Source of the DNA: Brevibacillus sp042683565
GTDB lineage: Bacteria > Bacillota > Bacilli > Brevibacillales > Brevibacillaceae
Reading direction: 5' to 3'
Assembly (NCBI RefSeq): GCF_042683565.1
Contig: NZ_JBHUJW010000043.1
Coordinates: forward strand, 248,001 to 312,000
Length of the DNA stretch: 64,000 bases
Shown here in pieces: positions 24,450 to 32,907 of this stretch (positions are counted from its first letter, which is position 1; each line of letters begins with the position of its first letter). A model generated the notes under the pieces. It ran no database searches and had not been told where the DNA came from. It saw nothing but the letters and a program-made list of their open reading frames with translations. The translations under genes were made by a program, and so were the position numbers.

Positions 24450-25808
24450 ATGATCCACAAGCAAGTAGTCAATCACCGGCAGATCGCCTGGATGGTCGGA
24501 AGCGTGCTGCTGACAGGAATGCTCATCTCTTTTTTTCGCTCTGTCACGGAGATCGCCAAAATGGATGCCTGGTTTTCGCAGGTGTTGCCTGTCGGTTATG
24601 CGATGCTGGTCGCCTACGTCCTGGCGGAGATGACGCGTGCCTATCCCGGGAAGAACATGTTCGAAATTATTTTCATCGTGTTCGGAAAATGGGCAGGCGG
24701 AGTCGTCAATTTCGTGCTGCTCCTCTACTTCTGGATCATCCTCACCCTCGAAATCAAAGGGGCAACCAAGTTTTTCCACGCCACTCTGCTTCCGCAAACG
24801 CCTGTGGAGATCACGCTGCTCGTTCTTGTGCTCATGATCATGTACTACGGAAAGACGAGTCTGGAGGTAGCGGCGAGGGTCAATGAGATGTACTTCCCTG
24901 TCTTTTTCCTGCTGGCGATGGCGATGTATGTGATGCTCTCCAACGAGTACAGCATTGAGCGCCTCGAACCGATCCTGAACACCAGCCTGACGCGAATTTT
25001 CATCAGTAATTTCATGACGGTCGGTATATATGGAGACATTTTGCTGTTCGGCGCTTTTCTGCATGCGTCGACCCAATCGAGGCTGTTTTTTGCCGCATTG
25101 AAGCACGGCATTCTCATCGTCGGTTTCGTTGCCACCATCCTGTTGTCCATCCTGCTGGGCGTGATGGGGTACACGATCGCCAGTCGGCTCAACTTTCCGC
25201 TGTTCATTCTCATCCAGCAAATCCACTTCACCGACTTTTTGGACCGGGTCGAGATTGTGTTGTTCAGCATCTGGTTTCCTGCGTTCGCGATCAAGGTCAT
25301 CGTCACGTACCTGGCGTTTCTCGTGGGCCTCGGATCGTTTGGCGGACAGGCGAACTATACCGTGTTCAACTTCCCGGCAGGCTGGTTCATCATCGCTGCT
25401 TCCCTGTTCGCGTTCCGGTGCATCCCCGATCTGGATGAGTTTCTTAGTTACAGCCTCCCGCCGATCGTCCTCATCCTGCAGATCCCCCTGTTGCTTGTTT
25501 TGTATATCAAATCGCGGATGTCCCGGAAAGAGTCGGAGCAAGCATGCATCCAGGAAGGAACGAAACTGTACCGATTTTACAGGTATTGCGTCTGGCTGGG
25601 GAGGATCGCAATGACCGCCAGCGTTCTTACGATCATCATCGGCAGCCTGCTATTGAACAAGTCCAAAATGGGTGGAATCATCACGGCGATTTGCTATGTC
25701 GTTTTCTTCTTTTTGGCTCTTTTGGCCAGCTACGCCGAGATGCAGGCATTGAATCACGGAAAACAAAAGCTGAGCAGGAAAAAGAAACCTGGGTCTTTCC
25801 GGCAGTAG
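24450..25808 (+). CDS. gerKB: GerB-family spore germination permease, B subunit, with C-terminal extension
   Basis: A 452-residue APC-superfamily-like permease with about ten helices; GerB subunits carry the germinant-binding pocket. N-terminal MVGSVLLTGMLISFF and the following AEMTRAYPGKNMFEI are typical of the family. Usual members end near 360-375 residues; here about 80 further residues add two more hydrophobic helices (about 390-412 and 415-435) and a basic tail. GAGGAGGG lies 7 bases before the ATG. It is the last gene of an A-C-D-B operon. Confidence 0.87.
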   Translation: MIHKQVVNHRQIAWMVGSVLLTGMLISFFRSVTEIAKMDAWFSQVLPVGYAMLVAYVLAEMTRAYPGKNMFEIIFIVFGKWAGGVVNFVLLLYFWIILTLEIKGATKFFHATLLPQTPVEITLLVLVLMIMYYGKTSLEVAARVNEMYFPVFFLLAMAMYVMLSNEYSIERLEPILNTSLTRIFISNFMTVGIYGDILLFGAFLHASTQSRLFFAALKHGILIVGFVATILLSILLGVMGYTIASRLNFPLFILIQQIHFTDFLDRVEIVLFSIWFPAFAIKVIVTYLAFLVGLGSFGGQANYTVFNFPAGWFIIAASLFAFRCIPDLDEFLSYSLPPIVLILQIPLLLVLYIKSRMSRKESEQACIQEGTKLYRFYRYCVWLGRIAMTASVLTIIIGSLLLNKSKMGGIITAICYVVFFFLALLASYAEMQALNHGKQKLSRKKKPGSFRQ

Positions 25809-25850
25809 AGGAATTGCGCCGGTTGTCGCCGGCATTCAGGCGGGCATTTC

Positions 25851-26810
25851 CTATATAGAATGGGGTTCTGTGCCGGGTTCACGCACGCACTGATCCGGCG
25901 GGAGGTCAACGAATGCCTGTATGCTGGGCTGGCGCAATGTCCCGCTTTCGGTCCACTCTGCAAAATTCACTTTCACGGCGAGCTGTGGCAAAAGCCAAAT
26001 GGCCTCTTTTGCCCTCGCTGGTTTATGGAGAAAGGGCATCTCCTGCCGGACTAACGGGATGATCCGCTCTGTCAGGGCCAGCCAATCCTGCCGCGTCAAT
26101 GTACCGGCACCTGCATGACCGATGTAGTGAAGGGCCCCGTCTGCGCGGTAGTGGCCGAGAAGGAGAGAGTTGACCACGTTATCCCGGATCGTAACGCCGC
26201 CGACAACAGCGATGGTGTCCTGGTAGTTTTTTTTCTTTTGCCACGCTTTCTCTTTTCCGCCGATGACGTATTTGCTGTGCACATTTTTCATGACGATGCC
26301 TTCCAGACCATGCTGCCGGATGACATCGAACAGGGCATGTCCGTTCGGCTGGCAAGACACCAACTGAATGCGGTCATTGGGAACAACGATCTCGGAGAGG
26401 ATGCGGAAGCGCTCCTCGAACGGGTAATCCGTTATCCATGCTTCATCCACGAAGAGCACGTCAAAAATCATGTAGGTAACAGGGACAGCCTGCTGCACCT
26501 GGCGCACCTTTTCCAGACGCCTGATGCCGTCGCGCCGCATTACTTCGCGAAACGACGGCTTCCCGTCTGCTCCCAGCGCGATGACTTCTCCATCGAAAAT
26601 GACAGAGCGTACCCGGCCGTATTCGCGCATGTCGGTCATTTCGGGATAATGATAGGTTCGTTCATGCAGCCTGCGATTGTAGAGGCGTGTCTGTTGTCCG
26701 TCATAGTAGGCAAGCACTCGCACGCCATCCCATTTTACCTGGGCGATCCAGTCCGGTCCTTGCGGGATGGACTCGCAGTTGATTGGTTCCATAGGAATAA
26801 GGGGCTTCAT
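25851..26810 (-). CDS. ATP-dependent DNA ligase (LigD ligase-domain type)
   Basis: A 319-residue stand-alone ligase. Motif I is KWDGVRV with the adenylated Lys near residue 26. Motif III is FDGEVIAL-like; motif IV is GLEGIVMKN; motif V is WQKKKNYQD. It joins DNA ends with ATP, probably with the LigD-type polymerase at 20.4 kb and Ku at 37.5 kb. The C-terminal OB domain is present, with ELDGTLRQP replaced by ESGTLRQPSI. GAGGTGA lies 3 bases before the ATG. The organism's main ligase is presumably the NAD-dependent LigA elsewhere. Confidence 0.9.
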   Translation of the reverse strand: MKPLIPMEPINCESIPQGPDWIAQVKWDGVRVLAYYDGQQTRLYNRRLHERTYHYPEMTDMREYGRVRSVIFDGEVIALGADGKPSFREVMRRDGIRRLEKVRQVQQAVPVTYMIFDVLFVDEAWITDYPFEERFRILSEIVVPNDRIQLVSCQPNGHALFDVIRQHGLEGIVMKNVHSKYVIGGKEKAWQKKKNYQDTIAVVGGVTIRDNVVNSLLLGHYRADGALHYIGHAGAGTLTRQDWLALTERIIPLVRQEMPFLHKPARAKEAIWLLPQLAVKVNFAEWTESGTLRQPSIQAFVDLPPDQCVREPGTEPHSI

Positions 26811-26990
26811 GGTTCACCTCGGCGCAAAGGAATTACGCTGCTCTCGACAGTTCTTATGGACGTAATATGCCATGTTTTTTGAAAAGCATGCGACTCTCTT
26901 TCCTCTGCCAAAAGCTGCATTCACGAGCTGGACAGATTCGCTGGTATAGCCATTCTATTTTTATTTTCACTATTATTAATACAAATTTAA

Positions 26991-27020
26991 TTGATATACA
27001 ATTCTTTTGATGCTTATAAT
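26991..27020 (+). promoter_or_regulatory. putative sigma-A promoter for the DUF1904 gene
   Basis: TTGATA at 26991-26996 and TATAAT at 27015-27020, spacing 18, in an AT-rich 100-base stretch. The rest of 26811-27080 is the divergent upstream region between the ligase and this gene; I see nothing else there. Confidence 0.5.
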
Positions 27021-27081
27021 GGCTGTAGTATCGTATTTTTCGTCATGATTGCGATCATGTACAGGGAAAGAAGGAATTGTC

Positions 27082-27414
27082 TTGCCGTTTCTTCGATTTA
27101 AGGGCTTTGAGAAAGAGTGGCTGCAAACGGTTTCTCCCGTCATTGTGAAAGAATTTGCCCAACTAGCGGAAGTTGCGGAGGAAAAAGTAAAGATCGAGCT
27201 GCTGCATGCCGAACCGATCACGAATAGCCCGCTCTCGCTGGAGATACTCATGTTCGAGAGAGAGCAGAGGAAGCACGATGCGATTGCCCGTGCGATTCAC
27301 GACATTATCAGTCCGTACGGCTACGGGAATACCCATATTTTCTTTATCTTGCTGTCTCCTTCCCTTTACTACAAAGAAGGGCTGCCGCTTACGGCGAAGT
27401 CCATCCGCGAGTGA
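27082..27414 (+). CDS. DUF1904 family protein
   Basis: A 110-residue cytosolic protein beginning MPFLRFKGFEKEWLQTV, the characteristic start of DUF1904 proteins of Bacillales, with EKVKIELLHAEPITN and MFEREQRKHDAIA following. The tautomerase-like fold is predicted for the family, but no activity is established. TTG at 27082 has AAGGA 6-7 bases upstream. It is a single-gene unit ending in a terminator. Confidence 0.78.
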   Translation: MPFLRFKGFEKEWLQTVSPVIVKEFAQLAEVAEEKVKIELLHAEPITNSPLSLEILMFEREQRKHDAIARAIHDIISPYGYGNTHIFFILLSPSLYYKEGLPLTAKSIRE

Positions 27415-27420
27415 AAAGAG

Positions 27421-27462
27421 GTCGAGTCTCCCCACGGGGCTCGGCTTTTTTTGCTTACCTCA
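27421..27462 (+). terminator. intrinsic terminator
   Basis: CGAGTCTCCCC and GGGGCTCG form a GC-rich hairpin followed by GCTTTTTTTGC. Confidence 0.65.
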
Positions 27463-27532
27463 CAACATTTCATCCCGATTGCGCGATGTCGAATGGCTAA
27501 GAGGAATGGGTATAATTACCTATTATATTTTA

Positions 27533-27561
27533 TTGTTCGGATATTTTTTTGGTACGATATT
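27533..27561 (+). promoter_or_regulatory. putative promoter of the exopolysaccharide cluster
   Basis: TTGTTC (27533-27538) and GATATT (27556-27561) are 17 bases apart in a low-GC region. If used, the transcript has a leader of about 285 bases before the dehydrogenase start at 27854. Confidence 0.35.
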
Positions 27562-27608
27562 ACTAAAAAATAAGAATAAAACTCATGCATTAAGGACTTA
27601 ATTCCTAT

Positions 27609-27853
27609 AAAATGAAGATGCGATAGAACAAACAGGATCGTCTGTCACGGACAGCACGGAACTCGCGCTGGCCAGCGAGATTGCGTCCCGGAGACAGAAG
27701 GTCGAGAACAACCTATTGAGTCGGCTCAAACTGTCCATGTCCCGTACGGCCAAATCTGCTCCGAAATCAGGCAGGCCGCGGCCCAAAACGGGGAGAGACA
27801 GTGTTCGGGTTCAGCCTGTATTTGCACAACTGGTGAGGGGAGACGAGGAGGAC
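27609..27853 (+). other. open in-frame leader upstream of the dehydrogenase
   Basis: After a TAA near 27606 the frame stays open into the dehydrogenase for about 80 codons without ATG or a good ribosome site; the first possible start is TTG 27716. The conceptual peptide is hydrophilic (ALASEIASRRQKVENN, later very basic KSGRPRPKTGRD) and the base composition is that of coding DNA, unlike the AT-rich DNA just before it. It could be an unannotated N-terminal extension, a decayed gene end, or a leader. The rest of 27463-27608 is AT-rich promoter-like sequence. Confidence 0.35.
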
Positions 27854-29167
27854 ATGAACCTGTATGAAGCAATTGTCAATCGTCAGGCAAAAATCGCGGT
27901 CGTCGGACTTGGCTACGTGGGGCTTCCGGTAGCTGTTGCGCTTGCGGAAAAAGCGGAGGTGCTCGGCTTTGACGTAAATCGTCAGAAAGTGCGGGATTTC
28001 CGCCGCGGAATTTGCACGGACGGGAGCGTCGAGGAGGAGCGCCTGCGGGCAACTGCCATCGAGTTTACCGATGATCCGGCGAGGCTCAGCGAAGCGCGTT
28101 TCTTCATTGTAGCCGTCCCGACTCCGGTCAAAAGCGGCAATGTTCCTGACTTGCGCTACGTGCAGGAGGCGACAGGGATGGTGGCGAGGCAAATGCCAAA
28201 AGGTTCTGTCGTCGTCTTTGAATCGACGGTCTATCCGGGCGTGACGGAAGAAATTTGCGTGCCCATTCTGGAGAGCGAATCCGGCATGAAGTGCGGCCGT
28301 GATTTCAAAGTCGGCTACTCGCCGGAACGCATTAATCCGGGCGATCCGGTTCACCTCTTTGAAAACATTGTGAAAATTGTCTCGGGAATGGATGAGGAGA
28401 CGCTGGACATTGTCGCGCGCGTATACGGACTGGCTGTGCAGGCCGGTGTGTACCGCGCAGAGAGCATCAAGGTGGCCGAAGCGGCGAAGGTGGTCGAAAA
28501 TGCGCAGCGCGATATCAACATTGCGTTTATGAACGAGCTCGCCATGCTCTTTCATCAGATGGGGATCAACACCAGGGACGTTTTGCAGGCAGCCGGCACG
28601 AAGTGGAACTTTCTCAAGTTCTCCCCTGGACTGGTTGGCGGGCATTGCATCGGGATCGATCCGTACTATTTGACGTACAAGGCGGAGGACAGCGGCTACC
28701 GCTCGAAAATCATCCTCGCCGGACGCCATATCAACGACGGCATGGGCAAGTTCGTGGCGGAACAGATCATCAAGACCGTCGTTCGCCTCAAGCTCGATGT
28801 GGAGCATGTGAAAATGGGCATACTGGGGCTTGCCTACAAGGAGAACTGTGCCGACATCCGCAACACGAAAGTGACGGACATCATCAACGAGCTGCAAGAG
28901 TACGGGATCTCCCCGCTTGTCGTAGACCCGCTGGTCAATCCGCAGCAGGCGTATGAGGAATACGGTATCGAACTGTCCGCCATTGACGCTCTGCGAGACT
29001 TGGACGTCGTTGTCGTCGCTGTTCCCCACACGCTGTTTGCGCGCATGACCGTCGATGACTATGCGGCCATTTTCGGGAACCGCCCGAAAAAAGTCATGTT
29101 CGACATAAAAGGAGTCTACTCTCGTGACAGTTTCGAGCGCAGCGGCTATCATTACTGGAGCTTGTAA
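27854..29167 (+). CDS. nucleotide-sugar dehydrogenase (UDP-HexNAc 6-dehydrogenase type)
   Basis: A 437-residue NAD-dependent dehydrogenase oxidising a nucleotide sugar to its uronic acid. The Rossmann motif is KIAVVGLGYVGLPVAVALA. The catalytic-Cys loop GGHCIGIDPYYLTYKA and the ESTVYPGVTEE segment group it with WbpA/WbpO/TviB enzymes, which act on UDP-GlcNAc or UDP-GalNAc, not with UDP-glucose dehydrogenases whose loop reads GGxCFPKD. The ATG at 27854 has GAGGAGG very close upstream; longer forms are possible. It is the first gene of the polysaccharide cluster and should supply the uronic acid precursor for the synthase 21 bases downstream. Confidence 0.88.
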   Translation: MNLYEAIVNRQAKIAVVGLGYVGLPVAVALAEKAEVLGFDVNRQKVRDFRRGICTDGSVEEERLRATAIEFTDDPARLSEARFFIVAVPTPVKSGNVPDLRYVQEATGMVARQMPKGSVVVFESTVYPGVTEEICVPILESESGMKCGRDFKVGYSPERINPGDPVHLFENIVKIVSGMDEETLDIVARVYGLAVQAGVYRAESIKVAEAAKVVENAQRDINIAFMNELAMLFHQMGINTRDVLQAAGTKWNFLKFSPGLVGGHCIGIDPYYLTYKAEDSGYRSKIILAGRHINDGMGKFVAEQIIKTVVRLKLDVEHVKMGILGLAYKENCADIRNTKVTDIINELQEYGISPLVVDPLVNPQQAYEEYGIELSAIDALRDLDVVVVAVPHTLFARMTVDDYAAIFGNRPKKVMFDIKGVYSRDSFERSGYHYWSL

Positions 29168-29188
29168 GTTCGATGGGAGTGGGCGACC

Positions 29189-31069
29189 GTGATTCTGAAG
29201 AAAAAGAAGAAAAGTGTCCCGGGGGAAGAAGTCCTCACTGTCTCCCGTAGTGACCGCAGGCTGCTGTCCAACGTGCCCGATCCCGAAAATATCCGGACCA
29301 AGGCGGATCGCAGAGGCGTCAGGGAAGATCAGGTAAGGCGCGGCAATCTGGCCGATCCGGAATACTTGGACAAGCTGCGCATGCTAAGCCTGCGATATAC
29401 GGCAGACTTTGAGGTCGTGATCTATCCCCGGCGGCAGAAGAACAAGGGCGGATGGAAGGGGCGCGCAGTCGACATTTCTTCGACGGGAATCCTGGTGGAA
29501 TTCGGCCCTGCGGTCGCGGAGCATGTCGCGATCGGAAAAATGCTCCGCATTCACTGTGAAATCCCGCCGGGTACGATGCCGGAAGGGTTTGAACTGTCCG
29601 TCAACATCGACGCGACCGTAGTCCGTTCGTTCACCAAAGTAGAAGGCGAACAGGAGAAGCTGATGGTCGCCTTTGAATTTGCGAGACCGTTGACCGTGTA
29701 TTTTCAAAAGAAACGGTGGGGCTATGCCGTCTATACATCGAGCACGCTGCTTCTGGTGGCGTCTCTTCTCATTATGCTGATGCGGGCCGAGAGCATCGTG
29801 TACTTCAAATACAATGCCCTGCTATACCTGTACAGCCTGACCTCGGCAGCGTTCCTGCTGACGCGCTATCTGTTCGGAGCTCTCTATCGGGATGTGCCGA
29901 TCAATCCGGATTTCACACCGGGGGTGTCGATCATCATCCCGTGCTTCAATGAAGAGAAGTGGATTCACCGAACGATTGTCAGCTGTGTAAATCAGAACTA
30001 TCCGATCGACAAGCTGGAAGTCATTGTGGTGGACGACCGCTCCACGGACAAATCCGTCGAACAGATCGAAAAAATCATCTCCTTGATCCACAAAGAGGCC
30101 GAGCGATACAAGACGAGGGAACGCGTGCGAATGCACGTCCTCGAACAGAACGGCGGGAAACGGGTGGCGCTCGTCAAAGGCGTGGAGATGGCCAGACACG
30201 ATCTGGTCGTATTCGTGGACTCGGACAGCTTTCTGGAGCCAAACGCCATCCGCCATCTGGTACAGCCCTTCCAGGACCCGAAAATGGGCGGCGTCGCCGG
30301 GCGAACCGATGTCGAGAACAAGTTTACGAATTCGATTACAAAACTGCAGACGGTGCGCTACTACATTGCCTTTCGCATCATGAAAGCCGCCGAAGCGTGG
30401 TTTGACAGCGTGACATGCTTGTCCGGGCCGCTCTCCTGTTATCGCAAGGAGCTGATTGTCCAGCATGCCGAGGCATGGCTGACGCAAACGTTCCTTGGAC
30501 AGCCCGCGACGTTCGGCGACGACCGGAGCATGACCAACTTTATTTTGAAAACGCACCGCACGTCGTATCAGGATTCGGCAATCTGCTCCACTATCGTGCC
30601 TTCCGACATGGGCGTTTTCCTGAAGCAGCAGATGCGCTGGAAGCGTTCGTGGCTGCGCGAATCGCTGCGGGCGAGCGCGTTCATCTGGAAAAAGGAGCCG
30701 TTCATGGCGCTGTTCTTTTACATCGGAGTGATCGTCCCCATCGCCGCTCCGGTAATCGTGTTGTACAATCTGATGTACGTGCCGGTCGTTCATCACGTTT
30801 TTCCCGCTACGTTTTTGCTGGGATTGTTTTTGATGGCTCTGCTCATGAGTTTGGCTCATCTGCTGTATCGCAAGAGCAAGCTGTGGGTCTTCGGGGTGGT
30901 CTTTTGCGTCTTTTATGAGTTTGTCCTGTTGTGGCAGATGCCGATTGCCTGGTTCACTTTCTGGAAATCGACCTGGGGGACGCGGGAGACACCGCAAGAT
31001 ATCGAGGCACGACAACGCAAAGAAGCCCGCAAGCAAAAGGGCAAGAGAGGCTTCAGGCTGCCATTTTAG
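29189..31069 (+). CDS. PilZ-glycosyltransferase family 2 fusion, processive polysaccharide synthase
   Basis: The 626-residue protein joins a c-di-GMP receptor to a membrane synthase. PilZ motifs are RRGVR (41-45) and DISSTG (95-100), so both halves of the RxxxR...D/NxSxxG signature are present. Two helices (about 180-198 and 208-230) lead to a GT2 catalytic domain with DDRST (282-286), DSD (344-346), GDD (443-445) and QQMRW (480-484); the QxxRW motif marks processive synthases such as cellulose, hyaluronan and alginate synthases. At least three more helices follow. In BcsA the PilZ domain is C-terminal; here it is N-terminal. GTG start with GGGAG upstream. The polymer is unknown; a HexNAcA-containing one is inferred from the neighbour. 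Confidence 0.9.
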   Translation: MILKKKKKSVPGEEVLTVSRSDRRLLSNVPDPENIRTKADRRGVREDQVRRGNLADPEYLDKLRMLSLRYTADFEVVIYPRRQKNKGGWKGRAVDISSTGILVEFGPAVAEHVAIGKMLRIHCEIPPGTMPEGFELSVNIDATVVRSFTKVEGEQEKLMVAFEFARPLTVYFQKKRWGYAVYTSSTLLLVASLLIMLMRAESIVYFKYNALLYLYSLTSAAFLLTRYLFGALYRDVPINPDFTPGVSIIIPCFNEEKWIHRTIVSCVNQNYPIDKLEVIVVDDRSTDKSVEQIEKIISLIHKEAERYKTRERVRMHVLEQNGGKRVALVKGVEMARHDLVVFVDSDSFLEPNAIRHLVQPFQDPKMGGVAGRTDVENKFTNSITKLQTVRYYIAFRIMKAAEAWFDSVTCLSGPLSCYRKELIVQHAEAWLTQTFLGQPATFGDDRSMTNFILKTHRTSYQDSAICSTIVPSDMGVFLKQQMRWKRSWLRESLRASAFIWKKEPFMALFFYIGVIVPIAAPVIVLYNLMYVPVVHHVFPATFLLGLFLMALLMSLAHLLYRKSKLWVFGVVFCVFYEFVLLWQMPIAWFTFWKSTWGTRETPQDIEARQRKEARKQKGKRGFRLPF

Positions 31070-31111
31070 CCTTCGCGCAGCGAGATTCATGGAATGTGGG
31101 GGGCAGCGAAT

Positions 31112-32881
31112 ATGAGGGGAAAACGAAACCTCGCCCTGGATGTGAAAAGGAAAAACCGCAGGAAAGTCAGACGGACGATTTTGCAGTTCGCCATTTTGCT
31201 GATGGTCGGAGGGTTGCTGTACCACGCTGTTTTTGATACGAAACATTACGCGGCAGCGAACTCGGCGGAGTGGCGCAACGACAAAGGGTTTATTGCCATT
31301 TCCTATTTCGGCGTCGGAAGAGAGGGGACGTCGAGGCTCATCGCCAAGGACCGTCTGGACGAGCAGCTTCGTGCCTTGAGGCAGCAGGGGTACGAGACGA
31401 TTTCCCAGCAAGATATTTTGGATTTTTACCTAAAGGGCAAGCCGCTCCCGGACAAGGCGCTGCTATTGGCTTTCGAGGACGGCCACGCCGACACGCACCT
31501 GTTCGTCCAGCCGCTGCTGGAAAAGTACAATTACAAGGCGACGGCTCTGACCTATGCCAACAAGATGAGCAGCTACGACAACAAGCTGTTGCAGCCCAAA
31601 GATTTGCTGAACATGCAGGAGACCGGCTACTGGGAACTCGGCACAAATGGCTATCGGCTGACCTATATCAACGTGTTTGATCGCGCCGGCAATTTTTGGG
31701 GGGTACGAGATGAAGATCAGCTGCCTTCCAAGGGGAACATCGCGACCTACAACCACTACCTGATGGACTTCATCCGGGACAGCAACATGATCCCTGTCGA
31801 GGATCGGGCGCAGATGGAAGCGCGCATTACAGCGGACTACAACCAGATGAAGGAGATTTACACCAGCAGTCTCGGCTTCGTCCCGCGCCTGTACATGATC
31901 ATGCACGCCAATACGTTGTACAAGGGGATGAACCGACTGGTCGCCGATGTCAACGATGCGAATATTCACCAGCTGTTTGCCATGCATTTCAACCGCGAAG
32001 GCTTTGCCTACAATACGCGCAAGGACAACCTCTACGACTTGACGAGGGTGCAGCCGGAACCATACTGGCACACGAACCATCTGCTGATGAAGCTTCAGGA
32101 GGATACACAACAGAAGATGAAGTTCGTTCAGGGAGCCGAGCAGCAGGCAGCGCAGTGGCAACTGCTCGGCGGCGCAGGAGAATTTGCAGGCAACCAGATC
32201 GTGCTCACTTCGCCGCCCGGAGACAACGGGTTGCTGTATTTGAACAATTCTTCCGACAGCCGGGATTTGCAGGTGTCGACCAAGCTGGAGGGCAATGTCG
32301 TCGGGGAGCAGGCGATCTACTTGCGGTATGACCGGAAACAGGGCTCTTTTGTCCGGGTAGTCTTGCGCGACAATGTGCTGGCCGTCGAACAGAAAAAGCC
32401 GGGAAACCCGCGCGTGGAGCAGCTGTATTCCGCCCCGTTGAATGAAGTGAAGTGGAATCCGGATGAGTTGATTTACGACCGAGCGACTGTCTACTCCAAA
32501 GCAGAGGCGGTGGCAGGCGGCCCGATCGAGGACGCAGGCTATCCTGAAAGCATCCAGAATACCCGGAAGCTGGACATGATGCTGCAGGGTGACAAGCTGA
32601 CGGTTTCTGTGGATGAGAAAGTCATCGTAAACGGGCAAACTGTCGACAGCGCCATCGCAAGCGGCGGCGTCGCACTGGAAGCATCCAGCAGCGAAAAAAA
32701 CAAGAAGGACAACATTTACGATGGCGTATTTACAGACGTGAGTGTCACAGCGCTGGCAAAAGATGCTGCGGGCGAGGGCGGCGTGCTGTTTCATAATACG
32801 TACACCGGCCTTGAAAAAGTGTGGAACGAGATCAAGCAAGTGCCATCCGCGATCATTGACTGGGTGATGGATACATTTTGA
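31112..32881 (+). CDS. membrane-anchored NodB-like (degenerate deacetylase) protein with C-terminal lectin-like domain
   Basis: The 589-residue protein starts at ATG 31112 with GGGGGG 7 bases upstream. A very basic N-terminus and one helix (about 25-45) anchor it, with the rest outside. Residues 50-250 follow the PgaB/NodB pattern (FIAISYFGVG, LDEQLRALRQQGYETIS, LLLAFEDGHAD, LGTNGYRL). However, the usual FDDG reads FEDG near 120 and the HxxxH metal site is absent (LGTNGYRL near 175), so catalysis is doubtful. Residues about 340-560 look like a beta-sandwich carbohydrate-binding domain (YLNNSSDSRDLQV, YLRYDRKQGSFVRVVL). It may bind or guide the polymer made by the synthase. Confidence 0.7.
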   Translation: MRGKRNLALDVKRKNRRKVRRTILQFAILLMVGGLLYHAVFDTKHYAAANSAEWRNDKGFIAISYFGVGREGTSRLIAKDRLDEQLRALRQQGYETISQQDILDFYLKGKPLPDKALLLAFEDGHADTHLFVQPLLEKYNYKATALTYANKMSSYDNKLLQPKDLLNMQETGYWELGTNGYRLTYINVFDRAGNFWGVRDEDQLPSKGNIATYNHYLMDFIRDSNMIPVEDRAQMEARITADYNQMKEIYTSSLGFVPRLYMIMHANTLYKGMNRLVADVNDANIHQLFAMHFNREGFAYNTRKDNLYDLTRVQPEPYWHTNHLLMKLQEDTQQKMKFVQGAEQQAAQWQLLGGAGEFAGNQIVLTSPPGDNGLLYLNNSSDSRDLQVSTKLEGNVVGEQAIYLRYDRKQGSFVRVVLRDNVLAVEQKKPGNPRVEQLYSAPLNEVKWNPDELIYDRATVYSKAEAVAGGPIEDAGYPESIQNTRKLDMMLQGDKLTVSVDEKVIVNGQTVDSAIASGGVALEASSSEKNKKDNIYDGVFTDVSVTALAKDAAGEGGVLFHNTYTGLEKVWNEIKQVPSAIIDWVMDTF

Positions 32882-32907
32882 GCAGAGGGAAAAGGGGTAC
32901 GAGACAG

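Noticed and set aside
27562..27853. Possible c-di-GMP riboswitch before the polysaccharide cluster
   Set aside because: Looked for GEMM conserved blocks (CACGCACAGGGCAAACC and the tetraloop receptor) and did not find them.
29822..31411. 529-codon minus-strand open frame opposite the PilZ-GT2 gene
   Set aside because: Shadow of a gene with clear catalytic motifs; composition rich in H and R as typical for antisense frames.
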